A stretch of 64,000 nucleotides of DNA from JBAOHV01 sp037045265 (GCA_037045265.1 JBAOHV010000004.1:186001-250000), one strand, 5' to 3'. Positions 25,208-36,107 are shown, counted from the stretch's first letter. Program-made: numbers and translations. Notes: generated by a model not told the origin, from the sequence alone.

Positions 25208-26284
25208 TCAGCTCTTGTAACGCTCGAGGATGCTGGTCTCGGCGATGCGCGACAACGCTGCCTTGATCGTCTCGGCCCAGTGCTCAGTGACACCATCGAC
25301 CGCGGCCAGCTCTGCGACCGTAGATCGGCTGATCGGGTTGAGCGTAGAGAAGTGAGCGACCAGACCCTGAGCGACAGCAGCGGGCAGCCGGGGGATCTTG
25401 GAGAGCATCCGGAAACCACGTGGCTCGATCGGAGCGTCGAGATCGTCGGTCTGACCCGACAGATGGAGGCTGTGCACGACCTCCTCGGCGTCCAGCAGCT
25501 CATCGATCGTCAGGTCCGACAGCGTGTCGATCGCCTGCTCCAGATCCCACGACGCGTCGGCCTGCACGTAGTCGCGCACGACCTGGCGTCGCTCATCCTC
25601 GACACCGGCGAGGAGCTCGCGCAGCTGTAGGCGGACGAGTCGGCCGTCTGTGCCGAGCTCGGTCAGGTACTGCTCGATCTCCTCGGAGATGCGGGCCACC
25701 AGCTCGGCCCTCTGGAGCAACGTGACCACGTCACGCAGGGTGACCATGTCATGGATCTCGAGTGTGGTCAGGTTGGCGGACACCTCGTCGAGCCGAGTGC
25801 GGTACCGCTCGAGCGTCTGCAGCGCCTGGTTGCAGCGACCCAGGATCGCGGGGATCGACTCGAGCTGGTAGCGCTCGTTCTTCGTGTAGACGGTCAGAAC
25901 CGCCATGTCCTCGGAGACGGAGATGACAGGAACGCCGATCGAGCGCGCGACGCGTTCAGCTGTGCGGTGCCTCGTGCCGGTCTCCTCGGTCGGAACGTTC
26001 GGGTTGGGCATCAGGTGCACGTTGGCGCGCGCGATGTAGCCGGCATCGGGTGTCAGCACGATCGCACCGTCGGTCTTGGCCAGCTCCGACAGACGCTGCG
26101 GCGAGAACGACGCGTTCACGAGGAACCCGCCGGAGGAGATGTTGAGCACTTCGGGCCCGTCGCCGATGACGATCAGCGCACCCATGCCGGCCTTGACGAT
26201 CCGGTCCAGGCCCTCTCGCAGCGGGCGGCCGGGAGCCACCGCCGCGAGCGCGCTGAGCAGCTCCTTGCTGTGACGCTCGGTCAT
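25208..26284 (-). CDS. disA: DNA integrity scanning protein DisA (diadenylate cyclase)
   Basis: Makes c-di-AMP from ATP while scanning DNA for branched structures. 358 residues: DAC domain with the active-site motifs KTDGAIVL (DGA) and TGTRHRTAERVA (RHR), a helical spine (residues 150-290), and a C-terminal helix-hairpin-helix DNA-binding domain (LNPISRSTVAELAAVDGVTEHWAETIKAAL). ATG 26284 is chosen; the longer open frame upstream overlaps radA. It lies 49 bases downstream of radA on the same strand, the usual pairing. Confidence 0.96.
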   Translation of the reverse strand: MTERHSKELLSALAAVAPGRPLREGLDRIVKAGMGALIVIGDGPEVLNISSGGFLVNASFSPQRLSELAKTDGAIVLTPDAGYIARANVHLMPNPNVPTEETGTRHRTAERVARSIGVPVISVSEDMAVLTVYTKNERYQLESIPAILGRCNQALQTLERYRTRLDEVSANLTTLEIHDMVTLRDVVTLLQRAELVARISEEIEQYLTELGTDGRLVRLQLRELLAGVEDERRQVVRDYVQADASWDLEQAIDTLSDLTIDELLDAEEVVHSLHLSGQTDDLDAPIEPRGFRMLSKIPRLPAAVAQGLVAHFSTLNPISRSTVAELAAVDGVTEHWAETIKAALSRIAETSILERYKS

Positions 26285-26333
26285 CTGCGGCGCCCCTTCC
26301 ACCGGAACATCGGCACAGTCTAGGTGGACCCGG

Positions 26334-27689
26334 TCAGCTCCGGCGCAGGTCCGCCAGATCGAGCGCCGCGGCGAGCGTCGGCACACGCAGCAACTCGATC
26401 GGAGCGTCGATCTTCGGAGCGGACCGTGGGACCACTGCAGTCGTGAACCCGAGCCGTGAGGCCTCGGCCAGCCGACGCTCGATGCGCCCCACCTGACGAA
26501 GCTCGCCTCCCAACCCGACCTCGCCGCAAGCCACGGTCGTGGCAGCGATCGGCCGACCGACGAACGACGACGCCAGGGCCATGCACAGGGCCAGATCGGC
26601 ACCGGGTTCGACCACCCGCGCGCCGCCCACTGCCATCGCGTAGACGTCCAGGGCTCCTATTGGGAGCTGCGCATGGCGGTCCAGGACGGCCAGGAGCAAC
26701 GAGAGCCTTCCTGAGTCCAGACCCTGTGCCGACCGGCGGGGCTGGCTCAACGTCGACTGGGCGACGAGCGTCTGCACCTCGACCAGGATCGGACGGTGAC
26801 CCTCGAGCGCAGGGGTCACCACCGCCCCTGGAACTCCAGGCCGGCGATCACCGAGGAAGAGCCCCGAAGGATCCGGCACTGGTTCCAGTCCCGACCCGGC
26901 CATGGCGAACAGGCCGAGCTCCTCGGTAGATCCGAAGCGGTGCTTCTGGGCCCGCAACAGTCGCAGCGCGTGGTGACGATCGCCCTCGAACGAGAGGACG
27001 GTGTCGACCACGTGTTCGAGCACCCGCGGTCCGGCGAGTTGGCCTTCTTTCGTCACGTGACCCACTAGCACGACCGTCGTGCCCGATGCCTTGGCGGCCT
27101 GCACGAGCTGGTGGGCACATTCACGCACCTGGGTCACCGAACCAGGTGCCGAGCTGTACTGCGGGTCCTGCAGCGTCTGGACCGAATCGACGACGCAGAT
27201 CTCGGGGCGCACCTGCTCCAGGTGCGACAGGACGTGCGGCAGGGAGGTCTCGGCCGCGAGAAGGAGTCGGTCGGACAATGCACCGAGACGATCGGCACGC
27301 AGCCTCACCTGGTCTGCCGACTCCTCACCGGTGACGTACAGCACGGTCGCACCGGCACGGGCACGGGCACCCATGAGTTGAAGCACCAGGGTGGACTTGC
27401 CCACCCCGGGCTCACCGCCGACCAGGGTGACGCTGCCAGGCACCAGCCCGCCGCCGAGCACCCGGTCCACCTCGGCTATTCCGGTCGGAACCGGTCGGCC
27501 GTCGGTGGACCGCACCGCGGTTATCGGCACAGGCGGAGTTGCGGTCCGAGTCAGGACGGCGGCCGGGCTCGGGGCGTCGAGCTCCTCGGCGAGGGTGTTC
27601 CACTCGCTGCAGGCGCTGCACTGCCCCGACCACTTTGGGGCACCCGCTCCGCAGCTCATGCACCTGAAGACGGTCCTGATCCTGGCCAT
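26334..27689 (-). CDS. radA: DNA repair protein RadA
   Basis: RecA-related branch-migration helicase of recombinational repair, 451 residues. Order: zinc finger (CMSCGAGAPKWSGQCSACSEW, residues 10-30), RecA-like ATPase with Walker A GGEPGVGKST and Walker B EICVVDSVQTL, the RadA-specific KxRFG motif here as KHRFGS, and a C-terminal Lon-like domain (GARVVEPGADLALCMALASSF). It forms an operon with disA, in line with a joint role at stalled forks. Confidence 0.96.
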   Translation of the reverse strand: MARIRTVFRCMSCGAGAPKWSGQCSACSEWNTLAEELDAPSPAAVLTRTATPPVPITAVRSTDGRPVPTGIAEVDRVLGGGLVPGSVTLVGGEPGVGKSTLVLQLMGARARAGATVLYVTGEESADQVRLRADRLGALSDRLLLAAETSLPHVLSHLEQVRPEICVVDSVQTLQDPQYSSAPGSVTQVRECAHQLVQAAKASGTTVVLVGHVTKEGQLAGPRVLEHVVDTVLSFEGDRHHALRLLRAQKHRFGSTEELGLFAMAGSGLEPVPDPSGLFLGDRRPGVPGAVVTPALEGHRPILVEVQTLVAQSTLSQPRRSAQGLDSGRLSLLLAVLDRHAQLPIGALDVYAMAVGGARVVEPGADLALCMALASSFVGRPIAATTVACGEVGLGGELRQVGRIERRLAEASRLGFTTAVVPRSAPKIDAPIELLRVPTLAAALDLADLRRS

Positions 27690-27742
27690 GCCGACACCCT
27701 ACGGGCGCGCACCGACAGTGAAGATCGACACTGCCGGGGAGC

Positions 27743-28501
27743 TCATCCCCGGCGCCGGACCATACCGATCACGACCAGTACCGCTGCGCTCACGATGCAC
27801 AGCGCGCCGAGCGCGCCCAGCAGCCGGGTCCGTCCGGACGAGGTGGAGCTCACTGCCGTGAGCTGCTCGGAGGTGGGCTCGCCACCGCTCAGCGGGAACG
27901 ACCATCGAGAGGCACCGTCGAACACCTCGCCGTTCGTCTCGGGTTCGCCACCGGGCAGCTCGACGACAACGTCCAGAACCATGGCACCGGGATCTGCGGC
28001 GCCTTCCAGGGCGAGCTCCTCAGGGGTACGGGCCAAGGGCAGCCCTTCGAGGACATCGGTCAGCGCCTCGTCGCCGAACTGCTCGGGGTTGCCGGTCAGC
28101 TCCACCTGCGCCGAGAAGTCGTAGGTGGTGCTTCCGAGCCCATCGTCGACAGTGAGCCCGACCTCACGGAACACCCCGTCCTTGCCGCCGATCTCATCGA
28201 GCACCGGAGCCAGATCCTCCGGCGACGCGAACGGCCGCTCGGCCCGGAGCTCCAGCCCGCTGTCCGACGCCAGTGGTGTGTCCAGCTTCCAGCCGGCTTC
28301 GACCAGATCGGCCATCTGCAGTGCGGTGCCAGGGTCTCCCAGCCGACGCGCTGCTTCTGGGTCCAACCGGACGGTCACGACCACCACGCCCGATCCGTCC
28401 TCTTCGACTTCCACAGCAACCTCGCCGCGCACCTCACACGCGCCGAGCAGCAGCGCCGCGAGCACGACGAGCAACGACCATATGAGCTGGCGGCGCGGCA
28501 C
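27743..28501 (-). CDS. LppM-like lipoprotein with C-terminal membrane helix
   Basis: 252 residues. The signal peptide ends in the lipobox LLGACEVRG, followed by an LppM-type domain (VEVEEDGSGVVVVTVRLDPEAARRLGDP). A second hydrophobic helix (LLGALGALCIVSAAVLVVIGMV) and RRRG end the protein. LppM is a mycobacterial envelope lipoprotein; a general function is not established. It lies between clpC and radA on the same strand, with a hairpin between it and clpC. Confidence 0.82.
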   Translation of the reverse strand: MPRRQLIWSLLVVLAALLLGACEVRGEVAVEVEEDGSGVVVVTVRLDPEAARRLGDPGTALQMADLVEAGWKLDTPLASDSGLELRAERPFASPEDLAPVLDEIGGKDGVFREVGLTVDDGLGSTTYDFSAQVELTGNPEQFGDEALTDVLEGLPLARTPEELALEGAADPGAMVLDVVVELPGGEPETNGEVFDGASRWSFPLSGGEPTSEQLTAVSSTSSGRTRLLGALGALCIVSAAVLVVIGMVRRRG

Positions 28502-28530
28502 GGGAGCGAGGCTATCTCCGGACAGCGACA

Positions 28531-28555
28531 GGGGCCGACCCGGTGGGTCGGCCCC
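28531..28555. terminator. GC hairpin downstream of clpC
   Basis: GGGGCCGACCC-GGT-GGGTCGGCCCC, an 11-base perfect stem, lies 43 bases past the clpC stop and 30 bases before the start of the next minus-strand gene. It is a likely intrinsic-type terminator for clpC. There is no U-run. Confidence 0.65.
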
Positions 28556-28597
28556 GTGCAGATCGGACTCGCCGCGACTGGCTAACGACCGGTCGTG

Positions 28598-31131
28598 TCA
28601 GTCACCGGTGTTGGTGGTCACCACGAGCTCCTCGATCGGAGGAGGCGTGAAACCCTCGACGCCGGTGAAGGTGAAGATCTGCTGGGTCTCGTCCTCGGGA
28701 TCCGGGGCGACGTCGACGATGATCGTCTGGCCGGCGTGGAACTCCTTGTAGAGAAGCCGCTCGGACAGAGGATCCTCGATGAGGCGCTGGATCGCCCGAC
28801 GAAGCGGCCGCGCGCCCAGGGTCGGGTCGTAGCCACGGTCCGCGAGCAGGAGCTTTGCGGCCTCAGAGACCTCGATCCCCATGCCGAGCCCGACCAACTG
28901 CTCGTTCACCCTCTTGATCATCAGGTCGACGATCGTGGTGACCTCGCTCTTGGACAGCTCGTGGAAGACGATCACATCGTCGACGCGGTTCAGGAACTCC
29001 GGCCTGAAGTGGGCCTTGAGAGCATCGTTGACCTTCTCCTTCATCTTCTCGTAGGAGATCGCCTCGTCACGCTTGGAGAAGCCGACGTTGGCCTTGCGCA
29101 GGTCCGCGGTGCCCAGGTTGGAGGTCATGATCAGCACGGTGTTGCGGAAGTCGACCGAACGACCCTGCGAGTCGGTCAGGCGGCCCTCTTCGAGGATCTG
29201 CAGCAGCGTGTTGAACACGTCCGGGTGGGCCTTCTCGATCTCGTCGAAGAGCACCACCGAGAACGGCTTGCGGCGAACGGCCTCGGTCAGCTGACCACCC
29301 TCTTCGTAGCCGACGTATCCAGGCGGCGAGCCGACCAGCCGGCTGACCGTGTGCTTCTCCATGTACTCCGACATGTCGAGGCTGATCATCGCCGTCTCGT
29401 CACCGAAGAGGAACTCGGCGAGTGTCTTGGCGAGCTCGGTCTTTCCGACGCCTGACGGTCCCAGGAAGATGAACGACCCCGACGGACGCTTGGGGTCCTT
29501 GAGCCCGGCGCGAGTGCGCCGGATCGCCTGGGATACGGCCTTGATCGCCTGCTCCTGTCCGATGACACGGCGATGCAGTTCGTCCTCCATGCGCAGGAGC
29601 TTCGCCGTCTCCTCTTCGGTGAGCTTGTAGACGGGGATCCCGGTCCACAGAGACAGCACCTCGGCGATGGCCTCTTCGTCGACCTCGTCGAACAGATCGA
29701 CGCCGGATGCCCTCATCTCGGAGTCCTTGGCTTCCTTGCGGGCGAGCAGCTCCTTCTCACGGTCGCGCAGGCGCCCGGCCTCCTCGAAGTCCTGGCTGTC
29801 GACCGCGTCCTTCTTCTGGCGCACCACCTCGGCGAGCTCGTTCTCGATCTCGCGGTAGTCCGGCGGCGTCTGCATGCGGCGGATCCGCAGCCGCGACCCG
29901 GCCTCGTCGATCAGGTCGATCGCCTTGTCAGGCAGGAAGCGGTCGGAGATGTAGCGGTCGGCGAGGTTCGCCGCAGCGATCAGGGCCTGATCGGTGATGG
30001 TGACCCGGTGGTGCTCCTCGTAGCGCTCACGCAGGCCCTTGAGGATCTCGATCGTGTGTGCGACCGATGGCTCATCGACGATGACCTTCTGGAAGCGGCG
30101 CTCTAGGGCTGCGTCCTTCTCCAGGTGCTTGCGGTACTCATCGAGGGTGGTAGCGCCGATGGTCTGCAGCTCGCCGCGTGCCAACATCGGCTTGAGGATG
30201 CTGGCTGCGTCGATCGCCCCCTCGGCAGCACCTGCTCCGACGAGCGTGTGGATCTCGTCGATGAAGAGGATGATGTCGCCCCGGGTCTTGATCTCCTTGA
30301 GGACCTTCTTGAGCCGCTCCTCGAAGTCGCCTCGGTAGCGGGACCCGGCTACCAAGGCGCCCAGATCGAGGGTGTAGAGCTGCTTGCCCTGGAGCGTCTC
30401 GGGCACGCGGTCGGCCGCGATCGCCTGGGCGAGGCCCTCGACGATGGCCGTCTTGCCTACGCCGGGCTCGCCGACGAGCACCGGGTTGTTCTTGGTGCGG
30501 CGACTCAGGACCTGCATCATGCGCTCGGTCTCACGGTCGCGACCTATGACGGGGTCGAGCTTCTTGTCGCCGCGAGCTGGGTGAAGTTCCGTCCGAACTG
30601 GTCGAGCACCAGCGAACCCGACGGGGTGTCCCCACCCGATCCGGTGCTGGCGCCAGCCTTCTCCTGGCCCTGTGGCGCCTGCCCCGATGCCCCGGGGTAG
30701 CCGGACAGGAGCTGGATCACCTGCTGGCGCACACGCGAGAGATCTGCGCCGAGCTTGACGAGAACCTGTGCCGCTACGCCTTCGCCCTCACGGATGAGGC
30801 CCAGCAGGATGTGCTCGGTGCCGATGTAGCTGTGACCCAACTGCAGCGCCTCGCGCAACGACAGTTCCAGGACCTTCTTGGCGCGCGGGGTGAACGGGAT
30901 GTGGCCTGACGGGGACGAGCCTCCCTGGCCGATGATCTCCTCTACCTGCTGGCGGACTGCCTCGAGGGAGATGCCGAGCGACTCCAGTGCCTTCGCGGCC
31001 ACACCCTCGCCCTCGTGGATGAGGCCGAGGAGGATGTGCTCGGTACCGATGTAGTTGTGGTTGAGGAGGCGCGCCTCCTCCTGGGCCAGCACGACCACCC
31101 GACGTGCACGGTCGGTGAAGCGTTCGAACAC
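28598..31131 (-). CDS. clpC: ATP-dependent Clp protease ATPase subunit ClpC (one frameshift)
   Basis: Hsp100 unfoldase that feeds proteins to ClpP; about 843 residues. Domain order: two Clp-N repeats (GTEHILLGLIHEGEGVAAKAL and GTEHILLGLIREGEGVAAQVL), AAA+ 1 with Walker A GEPGVGKT, a middle UVR/coiled region (DFEEAGRLRDREKELLARKE), AAA+ 2 with GPSGVGKT, and the D2 C-terminal domain. The frame breaks near 30577 between QLAAR and GDKKLDPVIGRDRE; one lost C explains it. The GTG start at 31131 has a TGGAGG ribosome site 7 bases upstream. The C-terminus carries extra acidic residues after the core. Confidence 0.95.
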
Positions 31132-31193
31132 GTTGCTGCCTCCAGAGAACGTTGTTGGACCAGTGTAACTCCGGGGGGTCCGATCACCTTCCC

Positions 31194-31207
31194 GGGTTGT
31201 GCAACCC
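31194..31207. promoter_or_regulatory. Palindrome GGGTTG-TG-CAACCC between clpC and polyprenyl synthase
   Basis: Perfect 6-base arms around TG, 62 bases upstream of the clpC start on its coding strand. It may be an operator or a small hairpin. It does not match a regulator site I can name. Confidence 0.25.
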
Positions 31208-31341
31208 CCTTTCGGCAGATCGCGGCGATCCCACAGGATTGCGGCGAGACCGGACCGGTGGGCTCCCTGCGGGTGGTGCCGCGCGGCCGTCTCGCGATGC
31301 ACCGGTCAGGGGCGCATGGGGGCATGGGGGCGCCTCGCGGG

Positions 31342-31347
31342 TATCTT
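31342..31347 (+). promoter_or_regulatory. -10 box (TATCTT) of a leaderless polyprenyl synthase transcript
   Basis: TATCTT is followed by 7 bases and then GTG 31355, with no Shine-Dalgarno sequence. The same arrangement is seen before bfd, crp and the DUF2277 gene. No -35 element is evident. Confidence 0.4.
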
Positions 31348-31354
31348 CGTCGCC

Positions 31355-32351
31355 GTGGCTGGAGCCAACCCCCTGTCCGTGATGCCATCGATGACCGACG
31401 ACCTCGAGCGACTCGAGGCCGGCCTCGTCGACGCCGCCACCACCGAGGACCCGACGCTCACCGAGATCGCCACCCACCTGATCACAGCCGGTGGCAAGCG
31501 GGTGCGCCCCGGGTTCACCATCGCGGCAGCGGCGACAGCCCTGACCGACGACTCCCCCGCCAGTGACGAAGCACTCACAGGCGGCATAGCGGTCGAGCTC
31601 GTGCATCTTGGTTCGCTCTACCACGACGACGTCATGGACGAGGCCGAGGTCCGTCGCACTGTCGACAGCGTCAATGCCAGATGGGGAAACCTGCGGGCGA
31701 TCCTCGCCGGCGACTTCCTGTTGGCGCGGGCCTCGGAGCTGGCAGCATCGCTGGGGGTCGAGGTGGCGAGCCTGCTGGCCAACACGATCAGCCGCCTGTG
31801 TGCCGGTCAGCTGCTCGAGTTGCAGCACGCTTTCGATGTGGACCGCTCCGAGGACGTCTACCTCCGGTCGATCGACGGCAAGACCGCCTCGTTGCTCGCC
31901 TCGAGCTGTCGGATAGGCGGGATCGTCGCGGGTCTGCCTCGTGAGCAGATCGAGGCCCTGACCACGTTCGGACACAGCTACGGCATGGCGTTCCAGATCG
32001 TCGACGACGTGCTCGACCTGGTGGCTTCCGAGGCGGAGATGGGCAAGCCCGTCGGTCACGACATCGAGGAGGGTGTCTACACCCTCCCGGTCCTCTACGC
32101 GCTCGCCGGCAGCAACGGCGCTGAGCTGCGGTCGCTGCTCGGCGACAAGGTCGACCCCGATCAGCGCGACCGGGCCGCCGGGATCGTCCCGCGGCGGCGA
32201 CGGGATCGGCAGGGCGATCGAGCGAGCGGACGGGTTCGCCGCCGAGGGCCGCGCGGCACTGGCGACGCTTCCTCCCAGCCCGGGGGTGACGGGACTCTCC
32301 GCGGCGGCCGACTACCTGCTCGCCAGCGTCGAAGCTGCCGCCACGGTCTGA
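31355..32351 (+). CDS. Polyprenyl (long-chain) diphosphate synthase (one frameshift)
   Basis: Trans-prenyltransferase of about 332 residues that elongates allylic diphosphates with IPP, probably to the menaquinone side chain. The first Asp-rich motif is LYHDDVMDEAEVRR and the second is IVDDVLDLVASE; GGKRVRPGF binds the IPP diphosphate. The last 50 residues are in another frame after a slip near 32187 (GIVRGGDGIGRAIERADGF). Start chosen as GTG 31355 because of the -10 box 7 bases upstream; ATG 31382 is an alternative. Chain length cannot be read with certainty, but the small residues before the first motif (VELVHLGSLYHDD) suit a long product. Confidence 0.9.
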
Positions 32352-32501
32352 TCGGCCGGGGTCACACCGGGCGTGTGCTCACGCTGACGTCATGATGGTG
32401 CAGCTCGACGCCGGTCGTGGCCTCGTGCACCCTGAGCTCACCTGGAGCCGGGCTCACAACCGTGGCTGTTGGCCTCGGTTCCGAGAATCCGTGATCCACC
32501 C

Positions 32502-32531
32502 TGGACTTGCGAGGTTCGGAGTGCTTAATAT
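32502..32531 (+). promoter_or_regulatory. Promoter of bfd: TGGACT, 18 bases, TAATAT
   Basis: A good -10 (TAATAT, 32526-32531) with a TTGACT-like -35 (TGGACT, 32502-32507) at 18-base spacing. The -10 lies 7 bases before GTG 32539, so the mRNA would be leaderless. The AT-rich patch stands out from its GC-rich surroundings. Confidence 0.6.
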
Positions 32532-32538
32532 CTTTCCT

Positions 32539-32733
32539 GTGATCGTGTGCCACTGTCACGGGGTCAGCGACCGGAGGATCCGCACCGAAGCGCGCCTCGG
32601 TGCGGGCTGCCCTGACGAGCTGGCATCACGTTGTGGGGCCGGCGACGACTGCGGAGGCTGCATGCCGTTCTTCGAGGACCTCATCCTCGACATGTCCGCC
32701 GGAGACGGCACCCCGGTCCGCCTCGCCTCCTGA
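32539..32733 (+). CDS. bfd: Bacterioferritin-associated ferredoxin
   Basis: [2Fe-2S] protein of 64 residues that reduces the core iron of bacterioferritin and so mobilises stored iron. With the GTG start at 32539 the cluster ligands fall at Cys4, Cys6, Cys38 and Cys41 (VCHCHGVSDRR ... DDCGGC), identical in number and spacing to E. coli Bfd, which fixes the start. There is no ribosome site; a -10 box lies 7 bases upstream, so it is probably translated leaderless. The bacterioferritin gene follows 211 bases downstream, its expected partner. Confidence 0.92.
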   Translation: MIVCHCHGVSDRRIRTEARLGAGCPDELASRCGAGDDCGGCMPFFEDLILDMSAGDGTPVRLAS

Positions 32734-32944
32734 GGCTCGTGAGGCTCCTGAGGCATCCTTACACTCCATCACGGCCCTACATGACGGCCGTGGTTGCAAC
32801 CTGACCGTCGCGTGCTTCGGCCCTCCTCACAACTCATATCAGGCGCCGCATCCCAGCCATCCGCGTCGTAACCTTGTCGATCGAGCGAGCGCGCCGGTCG
32901 ACTGTGGACGAACCGGTCGAGCTGAACGAACCAGGAGCGAAGCC

Positions 32945-33429
32945 ATGCAGGGTGACCCCGAGATCATCGAGCTGCTTGAACGAGGCTGCTGACCGCCGAG
33001 CTGACCGCCATCAACCAGTACTTCATCCACGCCAAGATGTGCGAGAACTGGGGCTTCGAGCGCCTCGCCGCACAAGTTCCACGAAGAGTCGATCGACGAG
33101 ATGAAGGACGCCGACGAAGATCATCGAGCGGATCCTCTACCTCGAAGGCGTCCCGAACCTCCAGCGACTACAGCACCGTGATCGGTCGGTGAGACCGTGC
33201 CCGAGCAGCTCGAGCTGGACCGCCAGACCGAGGTCGCAGCCGTCGAGCGCTACAACCGGGGCATCGAACTCGCTGTGAGCCAACGGGCGACAACGGCACA
33301 CGCGAACTGCTCGAGGACCGCCTCACCGACGAGGAGTCCCACCTCGACTGGATCGAGACGCAGCTCAGCGTGATCGACGACATCGGCGTGCAGAACTACC
33401 TGGCGGAGCAGCTGCACAGCGACGACTGA
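32945..33429 (+). CDS. bfr: Bacterioferritin, multiply frameshifted
   Basis: Haem-containing 24-mer ferritin that stores iron; about 160 residues when the frames are joined. Recognisable strings in order: MQGDPEIIELL, LTAELTAINQYFIHAKMCENWGFERLA, ESIDEMKDADE (with the Met that ligates the shared haem), IIERILYLEGVPNLQ, EQLELDRQTEVAAVERYN, and DEESHLDWIETQLSVIDDIG with ferroxidase His/Glu ligands. At least five single-base slips lie between 32980 and 33290. An AGGAG site precedes ATG 32945. Since every ligand segment is kept, sequence error is the simplest explanation. The 210-base spacer from bfd shows no clear IdeR box. Confidence 0.85.
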
Positions 33430-33474
33430 CCCCGGTCGCACCTCCCCGTCCGACCGGGGGACCGCACCGGCGGA

Positions 33475-34590
33475 CTACTGCGCCGGGAACCAGGCGGCGC
33501 GGTCACCGACCCAACGGACCCGCACCAGATCACCCCTGGCAGCGACCGGCATCGACGCACGGCGTATGTGCAGCTCGATGTCGTCGGCGCGCACGACGTA
33601 GGTCGTGTCGTGTCCGACGAACTCGACCAGCTCGACCCGGGCCGACATGCCGTCGCCCTGATCGTGAGAGCCTCGGGCGGGTCCCTCGATGTCGGGAACC
33701 AACTCGAGCTCCTCGGGGCGGATCAGCAGGTCCACCGGCCCGTCCGCGCTCTCGTGGAGCTGTACGGGACCCAGCGGGGTGACGGCTCCTGTCCCCGCTG
33801 CCTCGGCCGCCACGAAGTTCGCGTCGCCGACGAAGCCGGCCAGCCAGCGCGTGGCAGGGCGCTGGTACAGGACCTCGGGCGGGCCCAGCTGCACCACCGA
33901 CCCCGTCTGCGATCACCGCTACCCGATCCCCCAGGACGAAGGCCTCGTCCTGGTCGTGGGTCACGAAGATCGTCGTGATCCCGAGCTCGACCAGCAGCTG
34001 GTGGATCTCGGTTCGCACCTGTGAGCGCAGCGAGGCGTCCAGGTTCGAGAACGGCTCGTCCAGCAACAGAACCGACGGCCGTGGCGCGATCGCGCGAGCG
34101 AGCGCCACGCACGCTGCTGCTGGCCGCCGGAGAGCGTCGCGGGCATGCGGTCGCCCATGCTGGACAGCCCGACAAGTTCGAGTGCCTCGTCGATGCGAGG
34201 AGATCTGCGCCTCTCCTGACGGGGCAGGCCGAAACCCACGTTGCGAGAGACCGACAGGTGGGGGAAAAGCGCCCAGTCCTGGAACACCATCCCCACCCGG
34301 CGACGCTCGGGCGGCACCATCGTCGACGGCCCGGTCAGCGTCCGGCCTCCTACTGACACCGTGCCGTCGTCGGGTCGGTCCAGACCCGCGATGATCCGCA
34401 ACAACGTCGTCTTGCCACATCCGCTGGGGCCCAGCAGCGCCAGGGTAGCCCCGGCGTCGACGTCCACATCCACCCCTTGCAGGACATTGGTCGAGCCGTC
34501 GAAGGACTTCGAGACTCCGAGCACCCTCACATCGGCGGTGACCGACGTCCGAGCGCCAGGAAGGGGCTCAGCCACTGCCGATTCCGTCAT
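33475..34590 (-). CDS. ABC transporter ATPase, iron/polyamine type with TOBE domain (two frameshifts)
   Basis: ATPase of about 371 residues of the FbpC/PotA/CysA group. Walker A LLGPSGCGKTTLL, Q-loop MVFQDWALFPH, signature LSGGQQQR, Walker B VLLLDEPFSNLD, H-loop FVTHDQDEAF, and a C-terminal TOBE domain (PVDLLIRPEELELV) that usually senses substrate. Slips near 34105 and 33900 split it. No permease or binding-protein gene is adjacent, so its transporter partners are elsewhere. It sits beside bfd/bfr, which weakly favours ferric iron. Its ATG at 34590 overlaps the 3' end of lysS by 23 bases. Confidence 0.85.
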
Positions 34591-36107
34591 CGATCGCGTC
34601 GCTCGCTGCGCCCGCCGCCGGTTCCGTCACGTCGGGCAGCTCGGACAGGTCCTGCTCCGGTCGCAGGGTCGGGAACAGCACTATGTCGCGGATGGTGTGG
34701 GTATCGGTGAGCAGCTGAGCGAGACGGTCCATTCCGATGCCCAGCCCGACCGTGGGCGGAAGGCCGTAGTCGAGCGACCTGAGGTAGTCGTGGTCCACGG
34801 CCATCGCTTCGTCGTCACCGGCCGCCTTCTGGGCGGCCTGGTCCATGAAGCGTCTGCGCTGCTCGATCGGGTCGGTCAGCTCGGTGAAGCCGTTGCAGAG
34901 CTCCCTGCCGACGACGATCGCCTCGAAACGCTCGGTCAGACCAGCACGTCAGCGGTGCTCACGCGCCAACGGTGAGACCTCGGTCGGGTAGTCGATCACG
35001 AAGGTCGGATCCCACAGCGTGTGCTCGGTGGTCTTCTCGTAGAGCTCCAGGAGGAGCTTGCCAGGCCCGTACGAGTCCTTGAACGGCACTTCGTGACGGT
35101 CGCACAGCTCCCGAAGGCGCGACACCGGTGTGTCCATGTCGACGGCCTCACCGATCTGTTCGGAGGTGAGCTCTGCCATGGTCGCTCGCCGCCACGGGGT
35201 GGAGAGGTCGACGTCGCGGCCGTCGAACGTGACGGTGGTGGATCCGCAGATCTGGCTCGCCAGGTGGGACACGAGCTGCTCGACCAGCTCCATGTGCACG
35301 TGGTAGTCGCCGTACGCCTCGTAGGCCTCGAGCATGGTGAACTCGGGATTGTGCCGGTTGCGAAGTGCCCTCGTTGCGGAAGACACGGGCGATCTCGAAG
35401 ACCTTCTCGAATCCGCCCACGACCAGCCGCTTCAGGTACAGCTCGGGCGCGATCCGCAGGAACATCTGCTGGTCCGAGCGCGTTGTGGTGCGTGCTGAAC
35501 GGTCGCGCGAGTGCTCCGCCGGGGATGGGGTGGAGCATCGGGGTCTCGACCTCGAGGAAGCCCCGCTGTCCTCCATGAAGCCGTCGACTGAGCGACATGA
35601 TCGCGCGATCGCTGCTGGAAGCGCCAACCGTGCTTCGTCGGTGACCCACAGGTCGACGTAGCGCTGGCGGTAGCGAGTGTCAGGATCTGTGATCCCGTGC
35701 CACTTGTCGGGGAACGAACGGCGTGTCGGGTGCCAGCAACGCCCACGAGTCGACCCTCACCGAGAGCTCTCCACGTCGGGTCGTCATCACCTGGCCGCGC
35801 GACGCCGATCCAGTCGCCCAGGTTCAGCTCACAGAACTGCTCGAAGTCGGGTGTCGACGCCGACGGGGCGAACAGCTGGATCCGGCCGCTCGGAGTCGGC
35901 GAGCGTCCCGAATGCCAGCTTCCCCTGGACCCGGCGCAGCATCAGCCGTCCCGCCACCGCTGCCACATGGTCCGTCTCCACCCCGGGCTCGAGCATCTCG
36001 AAACGAGTTGCCAGCTCGTCGGCGGTGTCGGTTACGTCGTAGGTGTAGGGCTGGTCGAACCACCGTTCGCGGGCGACGTCGGGTGAGATCTGAGGATCGT
36101 CGCTCAC
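34568..36107 (-). CDS. lysS: Lysyl-tRNA synthetase (class II), multiply frameshifted
   Basis: Charges tRNA-Lys; about 510 residues if mended. Visible pieces in order: OB-fold anticodon domain (GRLMLRRVQGKLAFGTLAD, RIQLFAPSAS), KWHGITDPDTRYRQRYVDLW, class II motif 1 region (FLEVETPMLHPIPGGA), motif 2 (VFEIARVFRNEG, HNPEFTMLEAYEAYGDY), and motif 3 (GLPPTVGLGIGMDRLAQLL). Around nine slips, clustered from 35370 to 35890 with another near 34950. No second lysS is seen in the window, and the enzyme is indispensable, so these are best read as sequence errors. The GTG start overlaps the coaX stop (GTGA), so lysS is the downstream partner of coaX as in mycobacteria. Confidence 0.88.

Noticed and set aside
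34568..36107. lysS as a real pseudogene
   Set aside because: The enzyme is indispensable, all class II motifs survive in alternating frames, and neighbouring genes show the same one-base slips; sequence error is simpler.
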